Origin: Enoplolaimus lenunculus
Taxonomy: Eukaryota > Nematoda > Enoplea > Enoplida > Thoracostomopsidae
Assembly: GCA_030248215.1 (NCBI GenBank)
Contig: JASANG010001891.1
Coordinates: forward strand, 24,355-88,354
DNA: 64,000 nt
Direction: 5' to 3'
The position numbers and the translations under genes were made by a program. Below, in pieces: positions 34,283-48,600 of the stretch (the first letter of the stretch is position 1; each line of letters begins with the position of its first letter). A model generated the notes under the pieces. That model did no database searches, was not told where the DNA came from, and saw nothing but the letters and a program-made list of their open reading frames with translations.

Positions 34283-37200
34283 TCAACTATCAAAATAAAT
34301 GAGACGTATTTAAAAATATCATCCCTATATTAAGGTAGAAGTGTGATTGACACAAGTTGCGTGACGTTCACTACCTGTTTATATACTGCAAAAAACTGAC
34401 AACTACTGACCAAACAAAACATTCTTTTAATAGGTTAAGAAGTTGATATTGAACGAACAATATAATTAACGCGTAACAGTATTTATAGTATATTTGCAAC
34501 AAGAAGTGTAGCTTTCAACCTATGGTAAATATCGGTACAATTTAGGAAACATGATCACATATGAATGATTTTCAAACGGCCAACGCACACCTTTTTCAGC
34601 ACAACAGCGTAGCCAGGATAGTGGAAGCTGGGATACGTTGTATAAACAATATTAATGGGGGTTTTCTGTGTTTACTAACTGAAAACATTCCTAAAAGCCA
34701 TCTGGACAAAAATCACCAAATTGGGAGGTTGCTCATTGTCCTGCGAATCGAATCTCCGAGCCTTTGCTTCGATATTGAGCACCAGTTTAGAGTCTTAATC
34801 AAAATTTAAAAGCTGAGTACAACTGCTCTCTGAATTTTAAACAGCATTATATTTAGTAACAGACTACAGTGTAATTTTACCAGTAAAAAGTTATAAAAAA
34901 TTACACTATTAAGACTAACAGCTTCGTTAATACCAAACGCACGTTAAGAATATACGTAACTTTCTAATAACAAACCAAAATAGAAACTCCATTTCCGAAA
35001 TACCGCTTGTTAGAAATGCTAGTGTACCGAGGAATTTGATGGGGTGCTGGCACCGTAAAAACGACTAGAAAATAATGGATTTAAGACACAGTCACAAATC
35101 ACTAGCGCTGGTTGCATAAAAGACAGCGTGCTGACGCGACAGATTTTAATAATGGATTCGAAGCAGGACGACCCGTTTTGTTTGTTCTGGCGCTGCGCCC
35201 TTTGTAAATGCTATACAGATACAACTGTTATATACATGCAAACGCATTATTCAGACCAGTCCACAAGATAAGGTTGGCTTATGGTTAAAAACATATTATG
35301 AGATGGAACTGTGTTAAACAAATAAATATAAAGAACCTAAACCACCGAGAAAACGTTAAAACTTTAGTCATTGTTAGTTATTTTTGTTGGTTCTACAGAA
35401 TAAGCGACAATTGTAACAAAAAGTATTAATATTTGACAAAAAACTCTTCTCCCTTTAGTATCGCATGATTGCTTGCAATAACAAGCTGAATTGAGTACAG
35501 TTTCACGGTGGGCGGCGAGTACGGCTTATAACAGCATAAAGTACTGAGCATACACGTGAGATATAAACAAAGCAAGCAGCAAGAGGGGCGCGTTTGGGAC
35601 GCCGTGTTGAAATTTTTAAACCAAAACCTTTGTTTCGGAATTCAATGCTAAATCTACGTTACGGTGCTTTTATTCGCGCAGTTTTTCCCACAATTAATAT
35701 AGATAGAGTACACCTCCTCAGATTCACTTCAATTTCTAGATCAGCTGTTCAGACCTTGCAGATATCATTATCTATATATTAAAGCTGTAACGCCCCGCAT
35801 ACGTATTTCGGACAGCGTTCTAGCACATATTTGTATAGTCAATTATTATAAAACAGAGAATTTTGGTGAATGGATAAATTGTGAATATTTTTGTCGTTCT
35901 ATAAAACAGAGATGTCGGTTTGAGCTAAGACATGTCTATTTATAGTATTCTTTCTCTTGCTAACTATTATTCGAAATTAATGTGTCATATATGTGTACAA
36001 AATTTATAAAATAGGCGTCCACATGAGGTTGATTTTGAGCCCATACTATGCCATACTCACCGATGTAACAAAATTGCGCCATGTTTTGATGTGAAACCCG
36101 CCATGTCTACGTGGTATTGCGTATATATTTTCTTCCGGCTATACTTATTTTGCTCCTTTCCAGTGAAATATTTTATCACTGACATATGTTTGCCCCTAAT
36201 ACAGTATTTCACCCAAACAATATCTGCCCATCTGCATGCAATTGGAATTTTATTTCCTGCATAAAAATCTAATGTTTCTCGCTATTCGTTTCCGGTACTG
36301 AACCTGGAATTGTTTTCACCGGATATTTTGTTATTTTTGAAGCCAATAATTATTGTGCTTCAATAGTCGATCGAACTATATTGAACAATTTCTTAGTTTG
36401 AAATGCTTGGCCAGGAAAACGATGATGGCAAAATCTACGGATTTCGCAACATTTTATAAACTCTTCAGTGCTTCAATTTACGCGGCATGCCGACAAGTTA
36501 CAAAGTAACAAACTTAATGATAAACTTCATAAAAGCCGCATATAGTCATTTTTCGCTACCGAGTTCGGGCATTTTTAATCTATTACACTCAACACATTAC
36601 GTTGTTCCTTGCATTGCGCTGAAAAATTGAATGCGTTTGCAACGATTTTGCATTAGCTTAAGTTTCTATTTCACAGTGGAAAAATACAGTATTTAATACC
36701 AGAAGCGAATAACAAATACTACAAAATTGCCGTTCCAAAATTACGCTTGACCACTAATTTGGGATATATGGCCGGTGAAAAAGTTGTGACAGGGAATTAG
36801 TAAACATGTGGCGCGGAGAAATATATGGCTCTGTCTAAAATGTGGCAGGAGTAAAATATGACGAGGAAAATACCACACTCGGAAAGACACATCATAGGGC
36901 CATAACAGCTGCACATGGGAGCAACTGTGGTTACTAGATCGTGTTATAATCAAAATCAGTGTTCGACGCTGTAAGATAAATTTCTGCAGCATTAACCATG
37001 TAAATCTTTCGATTTATCAACGAAATTTTCTTTCAACCTCTATATAAACAATTTTAATTTTATAAATTAGCTCTAGAGTTATATAAACTCTTCATGTCAA
37101 CTCTATTGCCACTGATTCTTGGAATAAAAGGATTGCAATGTGACTCACGAAACTATTGGTATAAACGCTACAGCATCAGTTTAACATGACATTGAATGAA

Positions 37201-38859
37201 TTTAACCAAGACTCGATGATAAGAGTGAAACTTCCAAAAATCGCAACAGTATTTGCCTGCTTTCAAGGTTTCAACCCCACCCCTAAATGAGGGGGGTAAG
37301 AGAAAAATGCAACGCGTGCCGGATGCATTCTTTTGTACACAGAATATACTCAGTTGCACATTCTTGTTGAACCATTATCCACTCTTGATTTAACAAATGG
37401 AACATAGTAAACTGCATCAAATAAAAAGTATAAATTCTGAATAAAGTTTTTTGAAAGATATGATAGATTTTCGGTAGAATTTCGGAATATCTTATGATAT
37501 TCCAACAAATGTCCCGCTGTACCATGTGACATGTGGCTGTTTGTATACGATAATTTCTGGAGATGCGGAATTTGTAAGCCAATATGACATTCACATTTTG
37601 TCTACAAACCGCTATTCAGATTACAAAATTTTATGTTGACGTCGAATCAACATGGGGCAAAACGTGTTCCGGGATGCCCCAGTTATAACGTGAACCCCAT
37701 ACATGAAACTCCAATGAAATATTTGCGTCTGTAAGTGAATTTGTGCATTTTCCACGTAACAAACAACAATTAATGCTGATGATACGTTATTTGCAAGAAT
37801 GAATTCAAATAATAAATATTAATGTTTTTTACTTCGATTGCGTATTAACACTCAAAAGAACTAGGTATATATAGTACCGAATTCAAATACGTAAATGAGA
37901 AAATTAAGCATTCGGGATAGTGTTGGTCTTTTACCAGGGCAATGCTATTAGAATTGGTAAAGGTATGTACTTCTTATATTCACATAGTGCCTGTTGTAGT
38001 GAGGAATGCCAAGCACCAACTATGCGTTTAACACAGCAATAGAAAAGCCGAATGCCAACGTTATCGTATTAAACTCATGATCATTAGTCACTTGTGCTAA
38101 ACCAAGCATGAAACCGATGTAACTGCTGCCTCAGCAATACACCGTATACCGGAAAGGCTAAAAAGGGTACCGCCAGGATATTGGGTAGAAGCGTATGCAA
38201 CATGGATCTGGTGAAAAAATTAATGATATAACATTGTCTAAGTTAATGGGCAATTTTTTTACTAAGGCAGTGTCTGATAAAAATTACTTAAGGCAGTCAG
38301 AAGGGCGCAGCTGCACCCTCCGTTCACATACCTATACCAGTGACCACGAGGGCAACCCGTGTGTTAAAAGTGCTAAACCTAGAGCTTCCTCACAAACACC
38401 ATATACCAAACCATCATAATATACCGCTTTCCTTTGGCAAACGTCATTTCCTTTTGAGTCTTCTTGATTTCGCCAACCGTATACACTCATCGTCGTACCC
38501 AGAAATTTGGATTGGTGGGGTGGCGGCAACCAAAATGATTTAAATATAAGCCATTAAAATAGAAACGACACATTATAAACGGTAGTTAGTAAGGCAGTGC
38601 CGTTACCTAACAGAAAAGTATTCGGATCAAAGGCGACCCTCTAAGCACAGTTTCGGAACGTCCTGGCACACGCGGGTCACGAGAGAAAGCATGAAGACGC
38701 GCATACACGGACATCACGTGCAGTTGTGTGACTCAATTGATGATAGCGTAAAATACATGAAGCCATCAAATCTCGCACGATAGTTATGGGGGCAATAGGT
38801 TGATAGCTAATGCTTCTTATAAGTAGGTAGCAACCAGCTCTTATGCACTTTCCGCCCAC
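34283..38859. other. Intergenic, no gene supported
   Basis: At 34606 and 38500 are fragments of the GTAGCCAGGAT / GTACCCAGAAATT repeat family. The 103-codon minus-strand ORF at 37283-37594 is overlapped by another open frame and has no motif. Nothing else is identifiable in this stretch. Confidence 0.4.
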
Positions 38860-38865
38860 ATTGAT

Positions 38866-38960
38866 GGTTTAAAGCTTAGGCTTAGGCTTATACTTAACCT
38901 CAGTCGTAAACTTCGGCAAACGCTTAGGCTAAGGCTTAGGTTTGGGTAAGCATATGCTTA
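38866..38960. repeat. Worn TTAGGC-type tract
   Basis: GCTTAGGCTTAGGCTTA and GCTTAGGCTAAGGCTTAGG, ending near GCATATGCTTATTGC, as inside the hAT-type MITE at 12.3 kb. The element ends are not recognisable. Confidence 0.5.
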
Positions 38961-39368
38961 TTGCTAGGTGTTGAAAAGCCTTGTCCTAAAACATAAGCCA
39001 GAGGATAAATGTGTAGAAGAAGTGTACAAGAGTTGAGATTTTATGACTGGCAGATTATTTTGTCGTGCCAATGGTATCATCAGTGCTGTAAGCATCCGTG
39101 GACGTTGGACAGTATGATAGCTTTGCAAAATATGAGGGTTAACATTTTCTGAACGGTCACCAGTATTGACCAGTCGTAGTGGAAACGGAATTACATATTC
39201 AGCGAAGCTAGCTCGGACTAGTGTCGGAGCAGACAGGGGTGAGAGCTCCCTCAAACTCGAGCGTGGGGCCCGCAACGTAAAGATGGATCCAGAATTTCTC
39301 AGTTTGATCGAAAATTGACCGAGCTCACACTCGTGTTTATTGCTTGTAACCCTAATATCAGTGAGATA

Positions 39369-39660
39369 GTGGAGAAATCCTAATTTAGACTTAACCAGTT
39401 ATGCTAACATACAAATTAGCTTTTAGTTAACTATTCATTTCTAGGTTTTGGAGTTGACAACATGGTCGCACTCAAAAACCCTTCAATACTGAAATTAAAT
39501 TGCTTTTTACTGTAATCAATGAAGTAATTTAAAACGTCCTAACTTTAGACTTAAACCATTAACCTATTAAGCGAATTAGTTATTAGCTAACTATTTATTA
39601 TATCCGTTTTGCAGGTTTATAGACAATTTTTTCAGATTGCTCGCACACAGAAACTTTTTA
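39369..39660 (-). repeat. Two-unit tandem repeat (AGTTAGCTAA family), locus 1
   Basis: Read on the minus strand, two units of about 160 bp each contain CTCCAAAACC or TGCAAAACG, then ATAGTTA(G/A)CTAA, AATTCG/AATTTG and AAGTCTAAA(T)TTAGGA. The same order occurs twice in tandem on the plus strand at 50318-50560. Type unknown. Confidence 0.5.
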
Positions 39661-42639
39661 GTAAATAGACTGCTTGTATAGTAAACTGGTTTTGTATGAA
39701 CACTTTAACCTACATAATGTTACTCCTGTGACATGAACATACCAACGGGATTATATGGACCCGCTCGGTGTATATGGACTCAGTGATTCTACGGGGTTTA
39801 AAATGATAGTTATGGATTTGCTACAAGTTTGGCCCATTGCACATGTTGTATAATCAGTTTAAACAAAAGGACAAATATTACTATAATAAGTACGCGTCCA
39901 TCCGCAACACGCGTGCTCCCAAATTTGGCACTCCGTACACTGTACTCTACGCGCGATCTTTTTTTACTGTAGCTACACCATAGGGACCACAGACACAGCT
40001 ATTCGGCTACATTTACCAGGAGATAGGGTTTCAATAGCCGAAGATTTGACGGGCGACGGAATTGAACACGTTACCCTGCTGCACAGTTGAGGTAAACTAG
40101 CCTGAACGTCCTGCAGAATGCCATATGATGAAAATTTTAATTATCGGCAATTTTTTCCTCAATAACGAAATTTAAAATAAAACGCAACAAACAAATAAAT
40201 TTTTGTTAATCTATGAAAAATTCCACTATCGGAAAACGGTATATGTCCCTCATCTATGCATGGGCCTATGAATATCTGTTCACTCTGACCTATATATTTT
40301 GCGTGAGCGGATTGAAGTTGAGTTGAAGAAATTACTTGACTCTTTAAACAGTGCCTTTTTAGATACAATATTGCTAGGTCCTTATCGAAAGTAGCAGTTT
40401 CCTGGATTTCAAGCACTTGTTATTGAAAACATTGAGGCGACACTGACAACAGTTGTGATTCAGTTTAAAAAAGAGTTACCTTACGTGTTTGAACTCTCAG
40501 GACCCATGTTGCGCTGAGGGCCGTCCCACTGTCCCGGGACAAGGACAAGTAGGAAGTAAACCCCCCTAAAAGCGCTAGCGCGGTCTGTTCACAGTGTACA
40601 TAGAAATGCTTTATAGAAATTGGCGTAGCCAGGATTTTAAAGAGGGAAGGTTACGTTTTATAAAAACTCGAAGGGTGGTAGGTTGCGGTGCAACTTGTGG
40701 AACATCCACGTTATACTGCACGCGCTACTGCAAAAAATGTATGGGTCTTCAAGAACCGACGTCGTTTTAACACTCTATTACGAGACCATTATAATGTCCG
40801 GTAGTCCCTAACGAGTACGTAAAGACATATTGCACTGTGTTCATATAGCATCGAAAACATACATAACAACAACACAAACACACATATACACTTATTTATT
40901 ATGCTTAATTTTTACCTTTTGTCCCAACTCCCTTCGGACAGTGTCGGGACAATTAATAGTGTCTACGTACCGCATAAAATTGTACCTACACTCTAGTTGC
41001 AGTTTCAATTTGTACACAGATCCATACCGGGTGGTTGGACAAATGTTTAACTTAGCGAGCGCGTTATAACGTGGATAACCCATTGAAACTGTCTCTGAAA
41101 ATTCAAGTACAAAATCCCAAACGGGGAAAGTTCACACCTGAAACGCCCTGGTACGCCCCTGTTCATTGTGTATAAATAAAGGCTAAAAAACGTACATTTT
41201 TCACGATTTCTTAAATTTTCAACAAATTTAGACTGAAACAGTCTAGGGTGTTTATAAGTGGGTTTTTACCCCCTTTCATCCTCCATTTACCACCCATTGC
41301 AAACCTGTTTTTGTTGTTTGCTTTAATTTGTTACCTGTTTTTATTCTCTTGGTTACGTATGCATATGTATTTGTGAAATCTAAGTTAAGTACGTGTTGCC
41401 CTGCAAGGTGCGTCATGCTCCGGAGAACGGCTAAAGTGAAGCCTCCGGAGTATGTGGTGCCAGAGGGGCACACGTAATGAGGCTGTGAAATAAAATTTAA
41501 AAGATTTGAAATCAGTTTGACATTATAGCGCAGTCACAATTTGGTGTTAGCCTCATATTATAGTACGTATATTTTTTCACATGCTTGCGAACCTCGGAAT
41601 TTGCAGTACTAGGAACTATAAGTAACTCGTAATCGCTAGCTTGTATTTTAGTTTGCCTGAATAATGCCAAGCTGGTTTTGCGGGGTAGTTGGTGTGAATT
41701 TCGTATTATTATTATTATAATATATTTATATGTAAGCAAGAGTGTTTGTTCTCGCTCACTTAGCTAGGTGAATTTAAATGTTGTCTGTGTTGTTATCGAT
41801 TAGTTAAGATACCGAAGTACAAAAGCAAAGCAAATCTATAGGCTAGACCCAAAAAGTTAGCGGAAGAACTCTCCAGTTGTAATATGATAGTTCTGAAAAA
41901 TTTAGTGAAACATTGTTGTAGTTAAATTTTTTCAAAGTTTAGCAAACACTTTATATGTAACATTCGGTTCATCAAACATTCAATTCAATTAAAGATTTTT
42001 AAATTTACAGCTGGTCTCGGGTTTCATAGTTACGATTATGATTGTGTTAAGTCCTGCGTGATTAAAAATACCAGATTACCACCGGATATTCGGCTTCGGC
42101 AAAAAATGGATGGACGGCCCCGGTGTTTTAACTTGCGGTGTCAGTCTAGGTAGGAAGCGGGACTTCATACCTTTCAACAAAGTAGCTGGAAAAGCGGGTT
42201 ACGGGCGGTTTGCAACTTGCGGAATAGTGTCGTTGCTATTGTATTAAAAATAGATCGGCGTGAGATACTAAATTACCTGGCTCCGGAATGTTTTGGTATC
42301 GGTTGGTATCTAAAACTACGTAGTTATGAACAGGGACACCGGTTCAGTGTGTAAGCAGATCGTTTGACTAGTCTCTTGTTTAAGGAAACTCCAAATCAAA
42401 AATCATTTCAACAGAATAGTGGCGTCATATCCAACATTTATCTCCGATATGTTTGGGTAATTGGTTTGGAAAAATATATGTACTATAAAATATCAGCCTG
42501 CTTCACCCTTACTTCATACTTGATGTACATATACTCCATACTTGATGTATATAAAGTGAAATCTTTAGTGTGCGTAATAATTGACAACGTATTTAGGTAA
42601 AATACATACCAGTACCACCTGCAGCAACTTAATTTAGTT
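39661..42639. other. Region upstream of the SR gene
   Basis: At 40622 is the GGCGTAGCCAGGATTTT repeat start. Around 41400-41480 a CG-richer patch (CTCCGGAGAACGGC) has no supported gene. The promoter of the SR gene should lie just left of 42640, but no defined element is seen; the region is AT-rich. Confidence 0.4.
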
Positions 42640-45600
42640 ATGGCTGACCGAGGTCAGTTGTTTGTTGGTAGGCTAGGTAAAGATATTCGCACTGGGGATC
42701 TTGAGGACATATTTTCTCGTTATGGACGAATGACAAGATGCGAAATAAAGTACGGTACGTAGGTTTAAGAACACCGAACATATACGTATATGTCTGTGTA
42801 CAAATGTTAGTTGTAAGTATTTGTTGAAACGTTTTGCTTTTGGATTTATCTTTGACAACTGAAGTGTTAGCCACTCATTTGGTGTGACAGACAAAATGGC
42901 TTACCGTGTTTTAACAGGCTGCAGTATTTTCTCGCGCTGCCGCTGAGAATCTTAAGATAACCACATTTATGTTATATGGACCAGGGTTCGACTGCATATT
43001 AATTTTACCGGAACCGGATAGTAAATTTTGTTACGGAACCGGAGCAGGATGTTAACCGGATATAGAATCTAAATTTGTAGACTGTTGTTAATGTTTGAGT
43101 CGTGCAAAAATATATGTTTTATTGATTTAAGATGAATTATTGTTGGCTTGGATTTTAAATCTCATGTCAGTGCCCACTCAGAACTTGCCGAAATTGCAGT
43201 CGCTGCAAAATATATATCTTGAATTTAGTCGTGTAAAAAGTAGTTTTATCATATTTGGAACCACAACCGCAATTATCCGGTATCCGCTAGTTTAATACCA
43301 GAACCAGATACGGATGTTTATTTTTTGCCAGATATTAAATCGGAACTGGATATCTGGTCGATCCCTGATTTAGACAGCCACATGCTTATACTGTGCAATA
43401 TTTTATACAATCACTGCTGCATACTGAAGCTGATCTAATTACGTATATACGAACCTTTTTTCAGGCGCCGCAACCAATTATGCATTTGTGGACTATGAAG
43501 ATAAACGAGATGCAGAGGTAAGATTTAGTTTTACCCAATGATTTAATTTGAAATAGAAACACTGCGTCGTCGATCAGATCGTTTATTCGATACATAGATT
43601 TATGTTGGAAATTGGTATAACGTATAACTGAAAAGTAACTATTCAGTAAAAAGTAAAGTAAAACGCAATTGGAATTAATTGCTTTTGACTATATATATAA
43701 TACACATCTTTTATAAAACATTTTCGATGCTTGTACTTATACTGTTTTATGTTTAGTTCAGTTGGTTTGTAAAATGCATATATATGATGCAGACTGCAAC
43801 CGGAATTACAATTTACCAAAAGCGGAACGGAATTTAAAAAATTTACCGGAACCTGATCCGGAACCGGAAATTGGAAAATGCATGCCGTCAAAATATTCAT
43901 TTTAATTTTTTTTGCTGTATAGGTATTGACTTAATCTGCTGTATTTTACATTTTCCTTCTCCACTGAAGCGAAATTTGCCTTCGGTAGTTTATTTTCGGT
44001 GATTGTCGAGGTTTATATACTACACTAATTAAACCTATTTCATTTTTATCGTCACTAATTGAACAACTGGCTTTCTAATGGCTTCTTAAACATTCAGAAA
44101 TTTCAAAAATTACCAAAATACTACCGGAATTTTGAATTCCGGAACCGGAATTCCGGCTGCACTTTGAATATATATGCATATATACTAGGGATGTGCCGAT
44201 TAATCGGCTTTCAGGGTGGCAACGATTCCACGATTTGACCGAATCTGAATCCATTGCTGATTCGCCGTATCCGAATTTTGCATGTAACTAATTTCAGTTA
44301 TATCTATATATACGTAATTTATTCCAGAATATCAGTGCAATGCCAGCCGCATAACTTTTAAACATTAATGTATATTTCGTGTCCGACCTCAGTTTTGCGA
44401 TCATGAACTGAATCGTAAAATTTTCATTATATATCAAGTTATTTAAAATTTTTTTGTTTAAAACTGGAAAAACATACGTATTGCCGAACATTGTTGGATT
44501 CAGCTTTTTTACATCCGAATCCGAACAGCAAACATTTGCCTACTCTGAAAACAAATTTTTTCCGTTCAAAGTAAGAATGGGCACCGGCAAAAAATTTGGA
44601 ATCGGCACATCCCTAACATATACGTCATATATATAATCGAAGCAAGTTGAAAACTTTCTCGTCTTCATCAGTAAATAATTTATAATAATTCTGACGCAAC
44701 GATTGTTATTACGCATTTGTTAAAATATTTGTTAAACTGTAATGTAGAAATACTAATTTTTGAGGCAGAGTTAAATGACTGTGTCGGATGTGACCTTTTC
44801 TCTGTGGAGATTAGATACGTGCTCTGATATACTCCTGGTACTCAGACCGAATATTGCACTGTGATACTGATCTGATACCACGTTTGCCTCCCGATAAATG
44901 ATTGACTGATTTGATTTTCACGGCGATATGATTTGATGTGATTACATGAATAAGCGTGTATATTTGGTGTTACTGTGCACAGTGCAGTTAATTTTGATAA
45001 GCGGTTGGGCGCGTACTCCCAGCTGATGGAAAATTCTTGAACATTTTTGTGTATTTACGTACGTATTTAACGTGGTTCAACCGGAATTCCTGTACGAGGG
45101 CAGCATATAATTCTAACTCCCCAGGAAAATTAACTCCAATCAATATTATATAAATAATTTTGACTCCACCAGTCAATATAATATATAATATTAACTCCCT
45201 GATTATGGCTAGCTCTATTTTTATCCCGCAGACTTTTCACATATGTTTCCACGATATTTCTCGTCATCGCATTGCGGCCTGATACTTGGGACATCTAGGT
45301 CATAATATTTTCCCGCAAACCCTGCAACTCCTGTATCTCACGATGCTATTTTTTGCAGACCTGCGATGTCTGTTTCTCATGATGATATTGTTTTCGCGAG
45401 ACATTGACATTGTTTCTCACAAAAAATAAACCGCTGAGTAGGGATCGACCGGATCCGGGCCGGATCTCTGCAATTCTTAAGATCCGGATCTGAATCCGGA
45501 TCCGGTAAAATATACTACCGGATCTCCGGATCCGAAATTTGATATACAAACAAAAACATACCAAAATTGGTGTATGTATTTCAACTATGCGTACGTAATC

Positions 45601-48600
45601 TAATAAGCACTGTGTGAGCATTAATGCTTTGTTGGAATGTCAGGTTAATGACATCCACGTGCAGACCAGGGTTGTTGCGGAAGAAGAACAAACTTAAAAA
45701 TTTTAAAGACTTCTTTTTTAGTTGCTGTAAATTTTGTTGACTCATTTTGCGAAACAATCAGTTGAACTTTTTGTATTTTATATACGTTAGGTATTGAAAA
45801 ATTATCCAGCTAGTAAGATCCGGATCCGGGCCGGATTTGAATTTTAAGATCCGGATTCGGATCCGGTAAATGCAAAATTTTGGATCCGGTCGTTCTCTAC
45901 CGCTGAGGCTGGGGCAGGTGCGATTCGCGTTATTCGATGAATCACAGACTTACCTGTTAGGTTTGAATGAAAAAATTGGATGGATATTATTTGTAGGGGA
46001 AATAAAAAATACCAGGGCTCTTGGCTCTTGTACACTCCTATGTATTCAGTTCAAATAATCACAACATTGCAGTTACTTGATTTTGAAAGTAAATGAGAAA
46101 AGTTTATCGTCCAGAGTTACTGCACGTGTCAAGCTTAATGAATATACATGCATTTCCAACCATATTAACATGTTGTCATTCGGCGATGTAAATCGTTTGG
46201 GAGTTAATATTATGTATAATATTAATTGTGGGAGTCAAAATTGTATATAATATTGACTGTAGTAGTTAATTTGTAGGGAAGTTAATACGTATTATGTTGC
46301 AACGGGCGGAATTCATGCAAAAATTCAATTCCTGTATGTATCATGTTCGTGCTTTCAAACATGCAGGAACCGGAATTTTTACGGTTTTTTTTGGCAACTT
46401 ATTAATGTATAATCGTTTAAATATCGGAAGCTTTGTCTTTGAAAATTTGTTACATATTTCGAAATGGGTGCTTTTGCAATTCGTTCAATTTTGCTAATAA
46501 ACTGTTTCTGATGCGTTATCGCAAAACTTAAATATTTGAAAATTCGCGAAAGCCATTTGTGTCAAGTATTCTAAAAACTCCTGCAGTAATTCGGTGATGA
46601 AAATTACTTCAAATCAAATTCCGGTTCCTTCAAAGAAATGCAATTCCTGTTCCTGTTAAGGCAAAATCTAGTTACTGTTGGAAGCCTGGTATTCAACCAT
46701 AACATTATAACAGGCCCCCTTAGCCATGGTTCTTGAGTTCAGAACACACTGCCGATGTCAAAGTCGGGAACTGTACGATACATACGTTTACTCTATGTAA
46801 GTGCTTGAAAGTGAGCGTTGCTGTTATTGGCATGCGTAGTGCGGATGCCCTGCTTAGATGCGTATATAGTGATAAAATTCATGAAATATGAAGCATGTAA
46901 TACTCGCATAGCATTATTTTACGTTGACAATTTTCTGTTGTACTAATCTTTGAAGCTATTTTGTTCAATATTTTAGGATGCAATAAGGCATGAAGATGGT
47001 CGTGAACTGCGTGGGAGTTTAATCGTGGTTGAATGGTCTAAAGGTTTGAATTACCGCTTTCGTCGCGATCGAATGGAAGGCGGTGGTGGAGGTGGTGGAG
47101 TAAGCTAAATTTATAAAGCACAACGAAGTGTTTTATCGACTACTTTTTTAATTGGTGTATCACAGTCAAAAAGTTTTATTCTAACTTCAAGCAAAAGAAT
47201 TGGCACCAATTTTACTAAATTATACGTCAGGCAGGGTGCAACCGGAATTCCGGTTCCGGCAATTTTTCACCTTCCGGTTCCGGTAAATTTTTACCGGATT
47301 TAAAAATTCCGGTATTATAATTTGGCCGTTTTCTTAACTTTGCTAATTTTTAAGAATCTCTTTTGACAGCCACTTGTACTCCGAATATAAGCCATTGATG
47401 GTGGATTTCACTTCAGTCGATGATGAAAATCTAAAATACAGCAAATAAAATAAATACCTATGTTCGACTAAGGTTATTTCACAAATAATAGAGCAAAAAA
47501 TAAGATTAAAATGAAATTTTTGGTGAAATGCATTTTTCATTTTCCGGTTCCGGTAAAATTTTCAAATTCCGGTTCCGGTAAATTGTAATTCCGGTTGCAC
47601 CCTGACGTCAGGTCCAGATTTATGGCAAACCACAGTCCTTTTGGTTGAGCGGTAAAAGCAAGTTCTATTAGGTTGTTTGAAATCAATCCAGTATTTCTTT
47701 ATCGTATAATTCTGGTGGTGCTATATTCTTATTCGGAATAATTTCAGTGGTATTATATTTTCATTTCGATGTTAACTGTTTTTAAAACGTTGCGTTTGGT
47801 TCTATAAATTTATTTAAGCGTGACTGTATTAGTAGTGACAATGTATAATTTGTCCGCCCGTAGAAAAGCTGTAACGTAGGTGTATGTATTTTTATGTTTG
47901 TCACTTACATTAAATTGCATTGTGATACTTTAGCGTTATCCAGACCGATATCGTAATGATGGATATGGACGATCGCGGTATCGTTCGCGATCTAGAGAAC
48001 GTAGGCGGTCACGGTAAGATAGTTTTGAATTTTTTCAATGTATCAATTACAATACTCTTGTATAATTTTTAGTGCATAATGATACAATTTGATATCATTG
48101 ACAGTTTAACTTAAATAAAACAGTTTTATTATATCTGAACGCAAATTTAAACCGGTATCTAATTGGAACTAACAGTTTTATAGGCTCGTTATTGTATAAA
48201 ATGCAGCACTTCCAATGAAGGGCGAAATCAACGTGTTTTGAATACCAATTCCGTTTGCAACCACCCTCCTAGCGTCAAAGCTCGAAAAGTTTGCAGGGCT
48301 GCGTAGCTCACTAGTTAGAGCAACGGACCGGTAATCCGTACGTCGTTGGTTCGAGCCGCACCGCATCCGCAGCAAAATTTCCGTGAAGGGCTCTATATGA
48401 TACTAACATAGAATAACTGCGTAATGTGCTTCTACACAGGATGTACCCAGTGGCGTAGCCTTGTTTCAGTGCGAGAAAACATTTTATATTTCGGGGAAAC
48501 AAAAACAGATTTTTTTTTTAAATAAAAAAAAAAAACCAAAAAAAAAAAAAAAAAAAAAAATGTAATCGCAGCCAGATATTAAAGACGCTCACTTCTAAAA

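Noticed and set aside
41380-41480. End of a mobile-element coding region near a CTCCGGAGAACGG patch
   Set aside because: Only about 30 codons are open and no diagnostic motif is present.
48298-48374. Working tRNA-Thr gene
   Set aside because: The acceptor, D and anticodon arms pair but the T stem does not and extra bases are present; it continues into a SINE body with an A tail.
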